A stretch of 64,000 nt of DNA from Erythrobacteraceae bacterium E2-1 Yellow Sea (GCA_014983025.1 JADCLP010000002.1:124001-188000); one strand, 5' to 3'. Positions 19,512-28,016 are shown, numbered from the stretch's first letter. Notes: generated by a model not told the origin, from the letters alone. Numbers and translations: made by a program.

Positions 19512-20375
19512 GTGCAAACCGCCACCACGCTCGACATGTTGAGAAATAATTTGGCAGAGCTGCGCCGGGGCGGCGCCAGTATCGGCCTGGTGCCCACCAT
19601 GGGCGCGCTGCATGATGGCCATTTGACGTTGGTGAGGCAGGCAAAAGCAGCCTGTGATCAAGTGGTCGCCTCCATCTTTGTAAACCCCACCCAATTTGGC
19701 CCGAACGAGGATCTGGACGCCTATCCCCGGCAACTGGCAGAAGATTCAGCCATGCTGCAGGCAGAGGGTGTGGCGCTGCTGTGGGCACCCAGTGTAGAGG
19801 TGATGTATCCTGCGGGCTTTGCCACCTCGATTGGCGTTACCGGCGTCAGCGCTGGGTTTTGCGGAGCGGCCCGCCCCGGCCATTTTGATGGCGTCGCCAC
19901 CGTGGTGTGCAAATTGTTCAATCAGGTGCAGCCAGATTTCGCATTTTTCGGCGAGAAGGATTATCAGCAATTGGCGGTGATCCGCACCATGGCGCGCGAT
20001 CTGGATCTGACCTTGCCGCATGTATCCAATATCATCGGCATTCCCACTGTGCGAGAGGCAGACGGATTGGCGATGTCCAGTCGCAACCGTTACCTTTCAC
20101 CTGAACAGCGTGACACCGCCGCAACCCTGCCGCGCGCCATGCGTGAAGCCATTGCCCGGATCGAAGATGGGCAGGACGTGACCCGCACGCTGGCCGCATT
20201 GGAGGATGAATTGCTGGGTGCGGGATTTGATAGTGTGGATTATGCCGATCTGGCGGACGCACAATCGCTGTCCGTGCTCACCCAATTGGGCGATATACCA
20301 GCGCGCCTGTTGGTCGCCGCGCGTATTGGTGGCACCAGGTTGATTGACAATATGGCCGTCGGCCCGGCCCATTAA
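19512..20375 (+). CDS. panC: Pantothenate synthetase
   Basis: Joins pantoate and beta-alanine, using ATP, in coenzyme A synthesis. 287 aa. The nucleotide-binding HIGH-like motif is [14 protein letters not shown], and [27 protein letters not shown] and [12 protein letters not shown] are all typical. The chosen GTG at 19512 follows GGAGGG at about nine bases; the frame extends upstream over the mipZ promoter region but without family similarity. It is divergent from mipZ with a 67-base gap. Confidence 0.95.
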   Translation: MQTATTLDMLRNNLAELRRGGASIGLVPTMGALHDGHLTLVRQAKAACDQVVASIFVNPTQFGPNEDLDAYPRQLAEDSAMLQAEGVALLWAPSVEVMYPAGFATSIGVTGVSAGFCGAARPGHFDGVATVVCKLFNQVQPDFAFFGEKDYQQLAVIRTMARDLDLTLPHVSNIIGIPTVREADGLAMSSRNRYLSPEQRDTAATLPRAMREAIARIEDGQDVTRTLAALEDELLGAGFDSVDYADLADAQSLSVLTQLGDIPARLLVAARIGGTRLIDNMAVGPAH

Positions 20376-20385
20376 GACGACATAA

Positions 20386-20405
20386 TTTGCTATTTTTTCA
20401 GCAAA
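20386..20405 (+). repeat. Inverted repeat upstream of the LuxR gene
   Basis: TTTGCT-attttttc-AGCAAA, 20 bases in all, centred 57 bases ahead of the LuxR start. The length and arm layout suit a lux-box-type operator, but it could equally be a weak terminator for panC. Confidence 0.4.
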
Positions 20406-20452
20406 GCGCATAAGATTACTTTCAATCAAACGTCCGATTCTTGCGAGCTGAT

Positions 20453-21223
20453 ATGTCACAGGCGCAGAACACGTATTGGGATGCACTTGCGCTCGCCGCC
20501 GAAGCAGATGGCGTCGTCGCCCTGAGGCGTGCGATCTACGCCATTCTGGAAGCGATTGATTTTGGTGCGGTCTATTTCCTTGCCCCCGTCGTGGCAGACA
20601 AGCGGGTGGGCCGTATGTTATGGAATGTGGGTTTCCCGAAGGAATGGGAAAAACAATATAATGAACAGCATCGCTGGCACGATCCACTGCCCGATATTGC
20701 GTTGAACCGCACCAGTGGTTTTCGCTGGTCTGATGCCGCGCGGTTGACCCGGCTGGAACCGGAACAGAAAGCCTATCTCGAACTGATTGAAAAAACCGGG
20801 ATGGGTGAAGGAATTGCTGTGCATTGCACCGCACCCACCGCACGAACAGGCTTTGTCGGTATTGGATTACCCAATTCGCCTGAAAAAATTAATGAAGCCA
20901 GCGTTCGGCAAGTGTCAGTTGCGGCCCAATTGTGCTTCCAGCGGTACTGCGCCTTGGCCGCATCTTTCGGTGCAGAACTGCCCGATCTTTCCCAACGCGA
21001 ACTGGATGTGATCCGCTGGATTGGCGAAGGTAAAAGCAATGCCGTGATCGCCGATATTCTGGGTATCTCGAAAAATTCGGTCGATAGCTATGTCAAACGC
21101 ATCTTTGCCAAACTGGGCGTATCTGACCGTACGGCCGCAGCAGTGAAGGCGGTGGCGCTGGGCCTGATCGCACCTGGGAAACATCGCAAAACCGCCGGCC
21201 ACCGACCCAGCTGGAGCACATGA
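20453..21223 (+). CDS. LuxR-family quorum-sensing regulator without a LuxI partner
   Basis: 256 aa. N-terminal autoinducer-binding domain (about residues 10-165) and C-terminal GerE/LuxR helix-turn-helix (LSQRELDVIRWIGEGKSNAVIADILGISKNSVDSYVKRIFAKLGV, written here in pieces: LSQRELDVIRWI, GEGKSNAVIADI, SKNSVDSYVKRI). The pocket residues known from TraR can all be matched: W65, Y69, D77, P78, W92 and G120. It may therefore still bind an acyl-homoserine lactone. No luxI lies in the window. ATG 20453 is preferred to the TTG at 20441. A strong terminator follows. Confidence 0.88.
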   Translation: MSQAQNTYWDALALAAEADGVVALRRAIYAILEAIDFGAVYFLAPVVADKRVGRMLWNVGFPKEWEKQYNEQHRWHDPLPDIALNRTSGFRWSDAARLTRLEPEQKAYLELIEKTGMGEGIAVHCTAPTARTGFVGIGLPNSPEKINEASVRQVSVAAQLCFQRYCALAASFGAELPDLSQRELDVIRWIGEGKSNAVIADILGISKNSVDSYVKRIFAKLGVSDRTAAAVKAVALGLIAPGKHRKTAGHRPSWST

Positions 21224-21234
21224 CAAGCTCATGA

Positions 21235-21248
21235 CCCTCAATTGAGGG
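21235..21248. repeat. Perfect 14-base palindrome
   Basis: CCCTCAATTGAGGG directly after the LuxR gene. It may be an operator or part of the 3' processing region; there is no T-run after it. Confidence 0.5.
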
Positions 21249-21315
21249 ACAAGCCATTTGTGCACGTGCCTGTTAGTTCGCTGAATCGAACGGACGAAAG
21301 AGCCTTTCGGGTCAC

Positions 21316-21354
21316 GCCGGGCGCATCGGGTCAATCCCATGCGTCCGGCATTTT
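21316..21354 (+). terminator. Rho-independent terminator of the LuxR gene
   Basis: GCCGGGCGCAT pairs with ATGCGTCCGGC (one mismatch) around an inner GGG-tcaat-CCC, spanning 21316-21349, followed by ATTTTCATTT. Confidence 0.85.
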
Positions 21355-21424
21355 CATTTCTGGCATTGCTCGTCGGTGCATTTCCCCTGGTGCGATTGCA
21401 CCCGGACAGAACGCCTGACGATAC

Positions 21425-22294
21425 CTATCCAATCAAACGCCCGCAGATCGCATCAAGCTGCGCCAATATCGCTGGGTCGCGACTGTCCTGTGCAGTGACC
21501 AGAGCAAAATCCAATGTCCCATCAATCGGGCTGGGTTCGCGCCTTTCCGGTAATTCCGTCAGAAAGTTTTCGACCAGCAAGCGGGCTTTGCGCGCATTTT
21601 CATGCATCACGTCCAACACTGCAGAAACTTCTACCGGGGCAAGGTTTTCGCGCCAGCAATCATAATCTGTCACCATGCCCACCAGTGCATAAGGCAGCTC
21701 TGCCTCGCGCGCCAAACGGGCTTCTGGCATGGCAGTCATGCCGATCACGTCTGCCCCCCATTGGCGATAGAGACGGCTTTCTGCGCGGGTTGAGAATTGC
21801 GGCCCTTCCATCGCCAGATATGTGCCGCCTGGATGAGCGGCAAAACCGGCAATGGCCGCCGCACGCGCCGCCATTTGCGAAAGGCGGGGGCACACCGGAT
21901 CGGCCATGGATACATGTGCCACAAGCCCGTTGCCAAAAAAGCTGGATCTGCGGCCTTTGGTCCAATCGATGAACTGGTCGACAACCACGAAATCGCCCGG
22001 CGCGTGCCGTTCCTGCAATGATCCCACAGCAGATATGGCCAGAATATCCGTGACACCGCAGCGCTTCAGGGCATCCACATTGGCCCGCATATTCAACTGG
22101 TCGGGTGCGATACAATGGCCCCGCCCATGGCGAGGTAGAAATACGCATTCCACGCCGTGCACACGCCCGGTTAGCAATTGATCGGATGGCGCACCCCAGG
22201 GTGTATCCACATCAATCCATTGCGCATCTTCCAGACTGTCCAGCGCATAAAGCCCTGATCCACCGATGATCCCGATTTTCCATCTTTCGTTCAT
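21425..22294 (-). CDS. mtnP: S-methyl-5'-thioadenosine phosphorylase
   Basis: Phosphorolysis of methylthioadenosine to adenine and methylthioribose 1-phosphate. 289 aa of the PNP/MTAP family: phosphate-binding GIIGGSGLY, then LPRHGRGH, AISAVGSL, the substrate loop YLAMEGPQFSTRAESRLYR, and GMTAMPEARLAREAELPYA. The DYDCW near residue 210 fits the MTAP rather than the guanosine branch. ATG 22294 (MNERWKIGIIGG) is chosen. The enzyme also cleaves 5'-deoxyadenosine in some bacteria, which is worth noting because a radical SAM enzyme that would release it is encoded nearby. Confidence 0.93.
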   Translation of the reverse strand: MNERWKIGIIGGSGLYALDSLEDAQWIDVDTPWGAPSDQLLTGRVHGVECVFLPRHGRGHCIAPDQLNMRANVDALKRCGVTDILAISAVGSLQERHAPGDFVVVDQFIDWTKGRRSSFFGNGLVAHVSMADPVCPRLSQMAARAAAIAGFAAHPGGTYLAMEGPQFSTRAESRLYRQWGADVIGMTAMPEARLAREAELPYALVGMVTDYDCWRENLAPVEVSAVLDVMHENARKARLLVENFLTELPERREPSPIDGTLDFALVTAQDSRDPAILAQLDAICGRLIG

Positions 22295-22336
22295 GCACAC
22301 CTGTTCGGCAGAAATTCGCAAATGGTAACAATTTGA

Positions 22337-22364
22337 TGTGACCGGAATTCACGAAGGCCCGAAC
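22337..22364 (+). promoter_or_regulatory. Predicted ECF-sigma promoter of the DUF547 operon
   Basis: TGTGAC (22337-22342), 17 bases, CGAAC (22360-22364), ending 34 bases before the DUF547 ATG. One of five identical signals, see the finding on the ECF regulon. Confidence 0.75.
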
Positions 22365-22398
22365 TGCCCAGTGTAGGCAATGTCCAATCGGAGCTTTC

Positions 22399-23244
22399 AT
22401 GCAACAGCACGCGACCCCGTCCAATACATCAACCAGCCACATCTCGCGGCGTGGCATTCTGGGTGCATTACCCGCCGTATTTCTAGTTGCCGCCTGTTCG
22501 CGCGGCGCGGGCACACCGGATGAAAATTGGACTGAATTTGGTTCCAGCACGCAGCCCATTGATCACAGTGCTTGGGACAAAATCCTGAAAACATATGGCC
22601 ACTCATCGCCCGATGGCATCAATCGGATCGATTATGCCGGCATCAAATCCGGCGCGATGAAGGATCTGGATCTCTATATCAAATCACTGGAGGCGACCCC
22701 GATCAGCGATTATTCGCGCAACGAACAATTCGCTTTCTGGGTTAATCTGTACAATGCCGCCACGGTCCGCGTGATCGTGGAAAATTACCCGCTGGCATCG
22801 ATCCGTGACATTGGCCTGCTGGGCCAGGGGCCCTGGAAAGACAATATTCTGAAGGTGGCAGGCACCGATCTGGCGCTGGATGATATCGAACACACCATCC
22901 TGCGGCCGATCTGGCAGGATGTACGCATCCATTATGCCGTCAATTGCGCGTCGATAGGCTGCCCCAATCTGGCGTTGGAGGCGTGGACAGCTGACCGGCT
23001 GGAGGAAATGCTGGATGCAGCGGCCACAGCCTATGTCAATCACCCACGCGGCTTTGCCGATAATAGCGGTGAACTGACAGCTTCAAGCATTTATGAATGG
23101 TATCAGGAAGATTGGGGAACTGATCTTGATGTGATCGAGCATGCCAAGAAATATGCCAATCCTGAAAATATGAAATTACTTCAAAATCATCAATCAATTG
23201 GAAGTTACGATTATGATTGGTCTTTGAACGAATTCAAATCATGA
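22399..23244 (+). CDS. DUF547 lipoprotein
   Basis: 281 aa. Twin-arginine-like start SRRGILGALPAVFLVAAC with a lipobox (LVAAC, cysteine about residue 33), so a periplasm-facing lipoprotein. The DUF547 domain follows, with FWVNLYNAATVRVIVENYP, the block GTDLALDDIEHTILR and IHYAVNCASIGCPNLALEAW. The biochemical role of DUF547 is unknown. From memory, such genes often neighbour TIGR04282/TIGR04283 arsenosugar-type genes, which are 7 kb away here. It heads a run of five same-strand genes and has its own predicted ECF promoter. Confidence 0.88.
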   Translation: MQQHATPSNTSTSHISRRGILGALPAVFLVAACSRGAGTPDENWTEFGSSTQPIDHSAWDKILKTYGHSSPDGINRIDYAGIKSGAMKDLDLYIKSLEATPISDYSRNEQFAFWVNLYNAATVRVIVENYPLASIRDIGLLGQGPWKDNILKVAGTDLALDDIEHTILRPIWQDVRIHYAVNCASIGCPNLALEAWTADRLEEMLDAAATAYVNHPRGFADNSGELTASSIYEWYQEDWGTDLDVIEHAKKYANPENMKLLQNHQSIGSYDYDWSLNEFKS

Positions 23245-23285
23245 AGTTTTTAATTTTTTTATGACAAGGACAGGAGTCTAATTAC

Positions 23286-23582
23286 ATGTCTTACAAGCTT
23301 ATCAAATTTGGCATTATAGCGGCCGCCACAGCCGCTCTGGTTCCGGCAGGCAGCGCCTTTGCATCTGGTTCCATAAGTGGTGGCGCCAGCGCATCGCGCC
23401 TGGGCCAATCTGTTTACGCCAGCAAAATCGCCTGCAGCAGCTGCCCCTATCCCGGTGGTCCGAAAACTGCAGAACAAGCCCGTGAAATGCAGGCCATGAT
23501 CGACAATGGCAAAATTGCCCTGTCGAAAGCCGAACGCCGCGCGGTGCAGGATTACGTTGCCAAGCGGTTCAAGGGGAACTGA
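23286..23582 (+). CDS. Small periplasmic protein with a CSSC motif
   Basis: Not recognised as a named family. 98 aa with a signal peptide (cleavage probably after SAFA, about residue 26). The mature protein of about 70 residues has one cysteine pair in KIACSSCPYPGGPKTAEQ, then a helical basic C-terminus (LSKAERRAVQDYVAKRFKGN). The CxxC could bind a metal or metalloid or act as a redox pair. It sits between a DUF547 lipoprotein and an outer-membrane barrel, one base from the latter, so the three are probably made together. Confidence 0.8.
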   Translation: MSYKLIKFGIIAAATAALVPAGSAFASGSISGGASASRLGQSVYASKIACSSCPYPGGPKTAEQAREMQAMIDNGKIALSKAERRAVQDYVAKRFKGN

Positions 23583-23583
23583 G

Positions 23584-24426
23584 ATGCGGAGCATTAAAGC
23601 CCTTTTGTTTGCGGGCGCAGCCTGCGCAGTATCCACCCCGGCATTGGCGGACGAAATTTCGCCATGGACCCCGGTTGGCGGCGGTGTGGAAGCAGAAATT
23701 GCCTGGACGCGCCAATCTGCTGATTCGCTGAATGCAGGTGAAGCCGTGGCCCCGCTGCCACGTGATCTGAACCAGACCACAGTCTCGCTCGACATTACCT
23801 ATGGTGTGACAGACAAGTTGGCGATCGACATTCATGGCGGTTACGCCAAGAGTGAATTCCTGGTCGATCCGGGCCTGGCGCCCGATGGCGGTTTGGAAGA
23901 CATCACCGACATCACCATTGGTGCACGCTACAAACTGCTGGACGAAGTTGACGGCGCACCTTTGACAGCGACCGTTGGTATCGCGGCAATCATCGATGGC
24001 GGCTATCGCACAGGATCGCTGCCGGCGATTGGCGATGGCGGCACTGGCGGCCAGGCCGCATTTGCATTGGGCAAGGCAATTGGACCTTTCGCCATCAGCG
24101 CCAATGTGGGTTACCGCACACGTGACAACAACGTGCCGGATGAAGTGTTTGGTGGCGCCCGCGCCTCTGTGGCATTTGCCGATCGCTTCTCTGTCTATGG
24201 CGGCTTATCCTTCGTCAATTCCACCAGTGGTATCGATATTGGCGGGCCCGGCTTTACCCCGGCGCGCTTCCCCGAAGTGGAAGAAGATTACAAGCTGTGG
24301 CTGGTGGGCGGCGCCTTTGCCGTGACCAACCGGTTTTCCATCAACGCGACATATGGCGAAAAGTTTGACGGGCGGAACACCGCGCGCAGCGAAGTGATCC
24401 GCGTTGGGCTTGGTTACGCATACTGA
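23584..24426 (+). CDS. Outer-membrane beta-barrel protein
   Basis: 280 aa with a signal peptide (MRSIKALLFAGAACAVSTPALA) and alternating amphipathic strands typical of a barrel of about 12 strands: TTVSLDITYGVTDKLAIDIHGGY, ITIGARYKL, RASVAFADRFSVYGGLSF and a C-terminal strand SEVIRVGLGYAY that ends in an aromatic residue, as outer-membrane insertion signals do. The ATG is one base after the stop of the CSSC gene. The cargo is unknown. A transporter or phenol-degradation-type MetA-pathway barrel is possible. Confidence 0.8.
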   Translation: MRSIKALLFAGAACAVSTPALADEISPWTPVGGGVEAEIAWTRQSADSLNAGEAVAPLPRDLNQTTVSLDITYGVTDKLAIDIHGGYAKSEFLVDPGLAPDGGLEDITDITIGARYKLLDEVDGAPLTATVGIAAIIDGGYRTGSLPAIGDGGTGGQAAFALGKAIGPFAISANVGYRTRDNNVPDEVFGGARASVAFADRFSVYGGLSFVNSTSGIDIGGPGFTPARFPEVEEDYKLWLVGGAFAVTNRFSINATYGEKFDGRNTARSEVIRVGLGYAY

Positions 24427-24518
24427 ACTTGGGCAGAAGGATAGACCGAAAGGGGGGCCGTTCCGCCATTGTGCGCGGGGCGGCCCCGACTGCGTTTCAG
24501 CGCAAGGGGGGAATTGCG

Positions 24519-25091
24519 GTGATTGTTGCGATTTCACTGCTGATCGCGTCCGGATGTGTCTGCTGGATATGGGCGAGCCGTGTCACGGCCACGCATCTTT
24601 CGCTGGAACAGATCGACCAGCAAATGCAGGCGCAATATCCAAGCGTGCCGAGCATAACACCCACGCAATTGACCGCCATGCTGAAACGCGATGATCAGCC
24701 GATCCTGATCGATGTGCGCGAACCGGCCGAATATGCCGTAAGCCATATTGCCGGCGCGATACGGGTGGATGACAACGCCGATGCAGATGAAGCGCTGGCT
24801 GCCATCGCACAGCCGGTATCGGGCCGTGAAGTCATACTCTATTGTTCTGTTGGCGTGCGTTCCACCTTGCTTGCGGAGCGTATTCGCCAGCAATTAACGG
24901 CACAAGGCGCGGCCGCGATCACCAATCTTTCCGGCGGCCTGTTCGCCTGGCACAATGCCCGCCTGCCCCTGGTCAATGGCACAGGCGAACCGACAGATTT
25001 GATCCATCCCTATGATCGCGAATGGGGCCAATTGGTCCAGCGTCAGGGCCGCATCACCTATCGAATTGACCAACCCCAGAAATTGGATTGA
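24519..25091 (+). CDS. Membrane-anchored rhodanese-like protein
   Basis: About 190 aa. An N-terminal signal anchor (VIVAISLLIASGCVCWIWASRV) precedes a single rhodanese domain: ILIDVREPAEYAVSHIAGAIRV, then the active-site loop LYCSVGVRST with the catalytic cysteine, and NLSGGLFAWHNARLPL. It may move sulfane sulfur, or handle arsenate or selenate as related folds do. I chose GTG 24519, seven bases after AAGGGGGG; the frame is open to a TTG at 24429 with no Shine-Dalgarno sequence. The stop overlaps the next gene as TGATG. Confidence 0.84.
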   Translation: MIVAISLLIASGCVCWIWASRVTATHLSLEQIDQQMQAQYPSVPSITPTQLTAMLKRDDQPILIDVREPAEYAVSHIAGAIRVDDNADADEALAAIAQPVSGREVILYCSVGVRSTLLAERIRQQLTAQGAAAITNLSGGLFAWHNARLPLVNGTGEPTDLIHPYDREWGQLVQRQGRITYRIDQPQKLD

Positions 25092-25909
25092 TGATGACCG
25101 CCTTCTTATTTTCGCACGAGGCAACACTGCGCCTGTTGGTGTTCATGACGATATTTATGTTGTGCTCCTGGGCAGAAGCCATCCGCCCCCGCCGCCCAAA
25201 GATGCAGCCCCGCCTGCAACGCTGGTTCACCAATCTTACAATGCTGGCTTTGGCCACCTTGCTGGTGCGTGCATTGGCAGCGCTGGCCCCGTTGATTGGC
25301 GCGATGGCCGCAGCAGATTTTGCCGCGCAGAAGGGATGGGGCCTGTTCAACCAGACGGGCTGGCCGATCTGGCTGGAAGTAATGTTTGCGGTGATTGTGC
25401 TGGATCTGGCAATATGGGCGCAGCATCTGGCCACACATCATATCCCCCTGCTGTGGCGGCTGCATCGCGTCCACCATTGCGACCGCGATCTGGACGCATC
25501 AAGTGCGCTGCGGTTTCACCCGTTGGAAATTGCGCTGTCAGCCCTGTTGAAAGTGATGGTGGTTACCGCGCTGGGTGCCAGCATAGAGGCCGTATTGCTG
25601 TTTGAAGTTGTGCTGAATGCCAGCGCCATGTTCAACCATGCCAATATGCGATTACCGCAATGGCTGGATGGGCTGCTGCGGCTGGTGGTTGTGACGCCGG
25701 ATATGCACCGGGTCCACCATTCCATCCACCGCGCCGAACATGATCGCAATTTCGGTTTCTGCCTGTCACTGTGGGACCGATTGTTTGGTACTTACAAGCC
25801 ACAGCCTGATGCCGGACAACTGGGGATGACCATCGGGCTGGAAGAATGGCAGGATGACCGTCCATCGCGCCTTGGCTGGGCCATTCGCCTGCCCTTCCGC
25901 CGGGATTGA
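25091..25909 (+). CDS. Sterol desaturase / fatty-acid hydroxylase family protein
   Basis: 272-aa integral membrane di-iron enzyme. Several membrane helices in the first 120 residues, then the histidine clusters HLATHH, HRVHH and HRVHHSIHRAEHDRNFGF that bind the two irons. Members hydroxylate or desaturate lipids, including sterols, carotenoids and fatty acids; the substrate here is unknown. It is translationally coupled to the rhodanese gene and is the last gene of the DUF547 run. In an arsenic context it could modify a lipid carrier, but that is a guess. Confidence 0.88.
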   Translation: MMTAFLFSHEATLRLLVFMTIFMLCSWAEAIRPRRPKMQPRLQRWFTNLTMLALATLLVRALAALAPLIGAMAAADFAAQKGWGLFNQTGWPIWLEVMFAVIVLDLAIWAQHLATHHIPLLWRLHRVHHCDRDLDASSALRFHPLEIALSALLKVMVVTALGASIEAVLLFEVVLNASAMFNHANMRLPQWLDGLLRLVVVTPDMHRVHHSIHRAEHDRNFGFCLSLWDRLFGTYKPQPDAGQLGMTIGLEEWQDDRPSRLGWAIRLPFRRD

Positions 25910-25945
25910 ACCACAGCGGAAGGGCGGCGAAATCGCAGCTGGTCT

Positions 25946-26932
25946 TCAGGCAAATATACCGCTGAGCCACATGATCAATGCGGCACTGGCCATTGCCACC
26001 GGCAGGGTGACCACCCAGGACAGCAGCACGTTGCGCACGGTGGAAAGGTCCAGCGTATTGGCGGCCTTGCCCGATCCGATGATAGAGCCGACCGATACAT
26101 GCGTGGTCGATACCGGCAGCGACAGCGCGCTGGCCCCCAGCACCACGGTGGATGTAACGAGATTGGCCACGGTGCCCTGAACACCATCAATTTCAGACAG
26201 TTTCAGGCTCATCGTTTCGGCCACGCGGCGCGAGAGGATCAAGCCGCCCACCACCATCACCAGCGCAATCGCCAAGGAGCTGCTGAATGCGCCCAGAACA
26301 CCCGCGCCCAACAACAGCGCCGCCAGTTTGGGCGTGTCATTCACTCCACGGGCAAAACAGATGGTGAAAGCTGATGCGATATGCGCGACTGTCAAGGCGG
26401 CGGGTTCACGTCTCCTGTGTGCTGCGCTAAGGCCCACAGCCGGGCGTCGCGGTACGATCCGCATCGCCACCCAGCATGCAATCAGGGCAAAGCTGGCGGA
26501 AATGATCGGGCTGGACAGCAGGGGCAGGATGAATTGCTGGCCCAGATGGCCAAAGGCAATGACTTCCCCACTGGCAATGCCTGCACCAATCAGGCCACCC
26601 ATAATCGCATGGGTGGTGGACACCGGAAAGCCCAGCCGTGTGGCCAGGGCCACAGTGGCGCTGGCACCGCCGGCCACCGACAGGGCGAAGGGCGCTGACG
26701 CGGCTAAACCATCATCCACCAGCCCCTTGCCCGAAAACTGTTTGATCAGCCCGTCTGCCAGAATGATTGAAACCACGCCCCCTGCCAGCGTGGCCGCATT
26801 GGCCAGCAACAGGGCAGTGCGGTAAGATAATGAGGACGAACCCCATACAGTCGCAAACCCTTTGAAATTGTCATTGGCACCGTTGCTGAAGGCAAGAAAC
26901 AGCGCGGCACCAGCCAGCAAAGCCAGAATCAT
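25946..26932 (-). CDS. PiT-family inorganic phosphate permease
   Basis: 328 aa, about ten membrane helices. Both PiT repeats are present: FSNGANDNFKGFATVWGS (about residue 15) with GFPVSTTHAIMGGLIGAG, and FARGVNDTPKLAALL with SLPVSTTHVSVGSIIGSG. The family carries phosphate by proton or sodium symport and will carry arsenate. It begins 22 bases after the radical SAM stop and probably shares its transcript, so an ECF sigma factor would control it rather than Pho. Whether it imports or recycles phosphate or arsenate in this pathway is not visible. Confidence 0.93.
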   Translation of the reverse strand: MILALLAGAALFLAFSNGANDNFKGFATVWGSSSLSYRTALLLANAATLAGGVVSIILADGLIKQFSGKGLVDDGLAASAPFALSVAGGASATVALATRLGFPVSTTHAIMGGLIGAGIASGEVIAFGHLGQQFILPLLSSPIISASFALIACWVAMRIVPRRPAVGLSAAHRRREPAALTVAHIASAFTICFARGVNDTPKLAALLLGAGVLGAFSSSLAIALVMVVGGLILSRRVAETMSLKLSEIDGVQGTVANLVTSTVVLGASALSLPVSTTHVSVGSIIGSGKAANTLDLSTVRNVLLSWVVTLPVAMASAALIMWLSGIFA

Positions 26933-26954
26933 GGTGTCGGTCCTTTATATGTTA

Positions 26955-27914
26955 TCAGGCAGAGCAGCTGGCCCCGCCCAGCACGCAGAATTGCGCGCAA
27001 TGGGGGTGGTTGAGGGGGACCGGGCGCGCAGCGTCAGCCAGCGTATCGCCCAGGTCAAAATCTTTCGCGTAGGGCAGCAATGTGCAGGCCGCGACGCGTG
27101 GCCCGCCCTCCCCCTTGCGGTGCACCACCATGCGGCTGGTGGCGCACATCATGCTGGCCGGGTCCACATTCAGCAGGGACCAGCAGTGTTCGCTGATTTC
27201 CGCCACATCACTGCTGGCATCCATTTCAGGAAACAGCACCAGCTGCGCCGGATCATCTGCATTGATCGGCAGGGTGTGATTGGCAAACAGGGTGGCGTAA
27301 CCGGCCCGCGCCTGCGCATCCGATTCCGTGGCCAGATGGCGCCCGGCAATAGATATGTTGAACCCGTTCTGCGCCAGCCAGCATAGGCCGTCTATTGCCT
27401 TGTCCCAGCTGCCTGCGCCGCGTTCCGCCTCGTGATAATGGGCGCTGTAATGGTCCAGGCTGACGCGGAAGGTCAGCCGGTCACGCCCCTTCATGGTCAG
27501 CAATTCAGCCTCGAACCTGCGCATTGGGCGCATGGCATTGGTCAACACCAGCACATCAAAACCGCGCGCCAGCGAGAGGGCGATCATTGCCGTGGCATCG
27601 CGGTTCATAAATGGTTCGCCGCCGGTAAAGCCGATTTCGCGAACCGGCAGATTGCTGGCGGCGATTTCATCCAGATAGCCGACCACTTCGGCCAGCGTCA
27701 GATATAGCAGCGCATCATTGGTGGGGCTGCTTTCAATATAACAATTGCGGCAGGCCAGATTACACAATGTGCCAGTGTTGAACCACACGGTTTCCAGCCG
27801 CTGCAGCGCAACGTGCGCGCGCGGATCATGGGTGGCGGTGCGCAGGGGATCACGAAATTTGGCCGGATCAATCGGGCGCGCATCTGCCACGGCAAAGGGG
27901 GACAGGCTGTTCAT
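26955..27914 (-). CDS. Radical SAM enzyme in an arsenic-type gene cluster
   Basis: 319 aa. The 4Fe-4S-binding CxxxCxxC is CNLACRNCYIESSP (C51, C55, C58), followed by GFTGGEPFMN (residues 96-104) and a DHYSAHYHE segment. The C-terminus has a cysteine cluster HCAQFCVLGGASCSA (C306, C310, C317), which may bind a second cluster or substrate. The N-terminus and core do not look like canonical ArsS (TIGR04167), so it may be a different enzyme doing a related step. The ATG at 27914 gives a near-leaderless transcript from its predicted promoter. It is divergent from arsM and upstream of a PiT permease. Confidence 0.88.
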   Translation of the reverse strand: MNSLSPFAVADARPIDPAKFRDPLRTATHDPRAHVALQRLETVWFNTGTLCNLACRNCYIESSPTNDALLYLTLAEVVGYLDEIAASNLPVREIGFTGGEPFMNRDATAMIALSLARGFDVLVLTNAMRPMRRFEAELLTMKGRDRLTFRVSLDHYSAHYHEAERGAGSWDKAIDGLCWLAQNGFNISIAGRHLATESDAQARAGYATLFANHTLPINADDPAQLVLFPEMDASSDVAEISEHCWSLLNVDPASMMCATSRMVVHRKGEGGPRVAACTLLPYAKDFDLGDTLADAARPVPLNHPHCAQFCVLGGASCSA

Positions 27915-27922
27915 ACCGGCAG

Positions 27923-27950
27923 GTTCGCCCGTTCCACAAAAATCGTCACA
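27923..27950 (-). promoter_or_regulatory. Predicted ECF-sigma promoter of the radical SAM-PiT operon
   Basis: On the minus strand TGTGAC (27950-27945), 17 bases, CGAAC (27927-27923). The -10 element ends only eight bases before the ATG at 27914, so the transcript would have almost no leader. Its -35 element forms a palindrome with that of the arsM promoter. Confidence 0.7.
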
Positions 27951-27959
27951 GGCTGTGAC
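27945..27959. repeat. 15-base palindrome between the radical SAM and arsM genes
   Basis: GTCACAG-g-CTGTGAC, perfect over seven base pairs. It is made of the two back-to-back -35 elements and may also be bound by a regulator. A second inverted repeat, TCGCTG-cgc-CAGCGA (27965-27979), lies inside the arsM promoter spacer. Confidence 0.75.
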
Positions 27960-27981
27960 AATTATCGCTGCGCCAGCGAAC
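27954..27981 (+). promoter_or_regulatory. Predicted ECF-sigma promoter of arsM
   Basis: TGTGAC (27954-27959), 17 bases, CGAAC (27977-27981), ending 35 bases before the GTG start of arsM. Same signal as four other sites in the island. Confidence 0.75.
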
Positions 27982-28016
27982 CAGACTGCATCCGTCATTC
28001 GCAGGAGCAAGCAGAC

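Noticed and set aside
21339..21665. Short plus-strand frame starting MRPAFSFLALLVGAFPLV, which looks like a signal peptide
   Set aside because: It begins inside the LuxR terminator and then runs antisense through mtnP, with no Shine-Dalgarno sequence. A chance hydrophobic start is the simpler reading.
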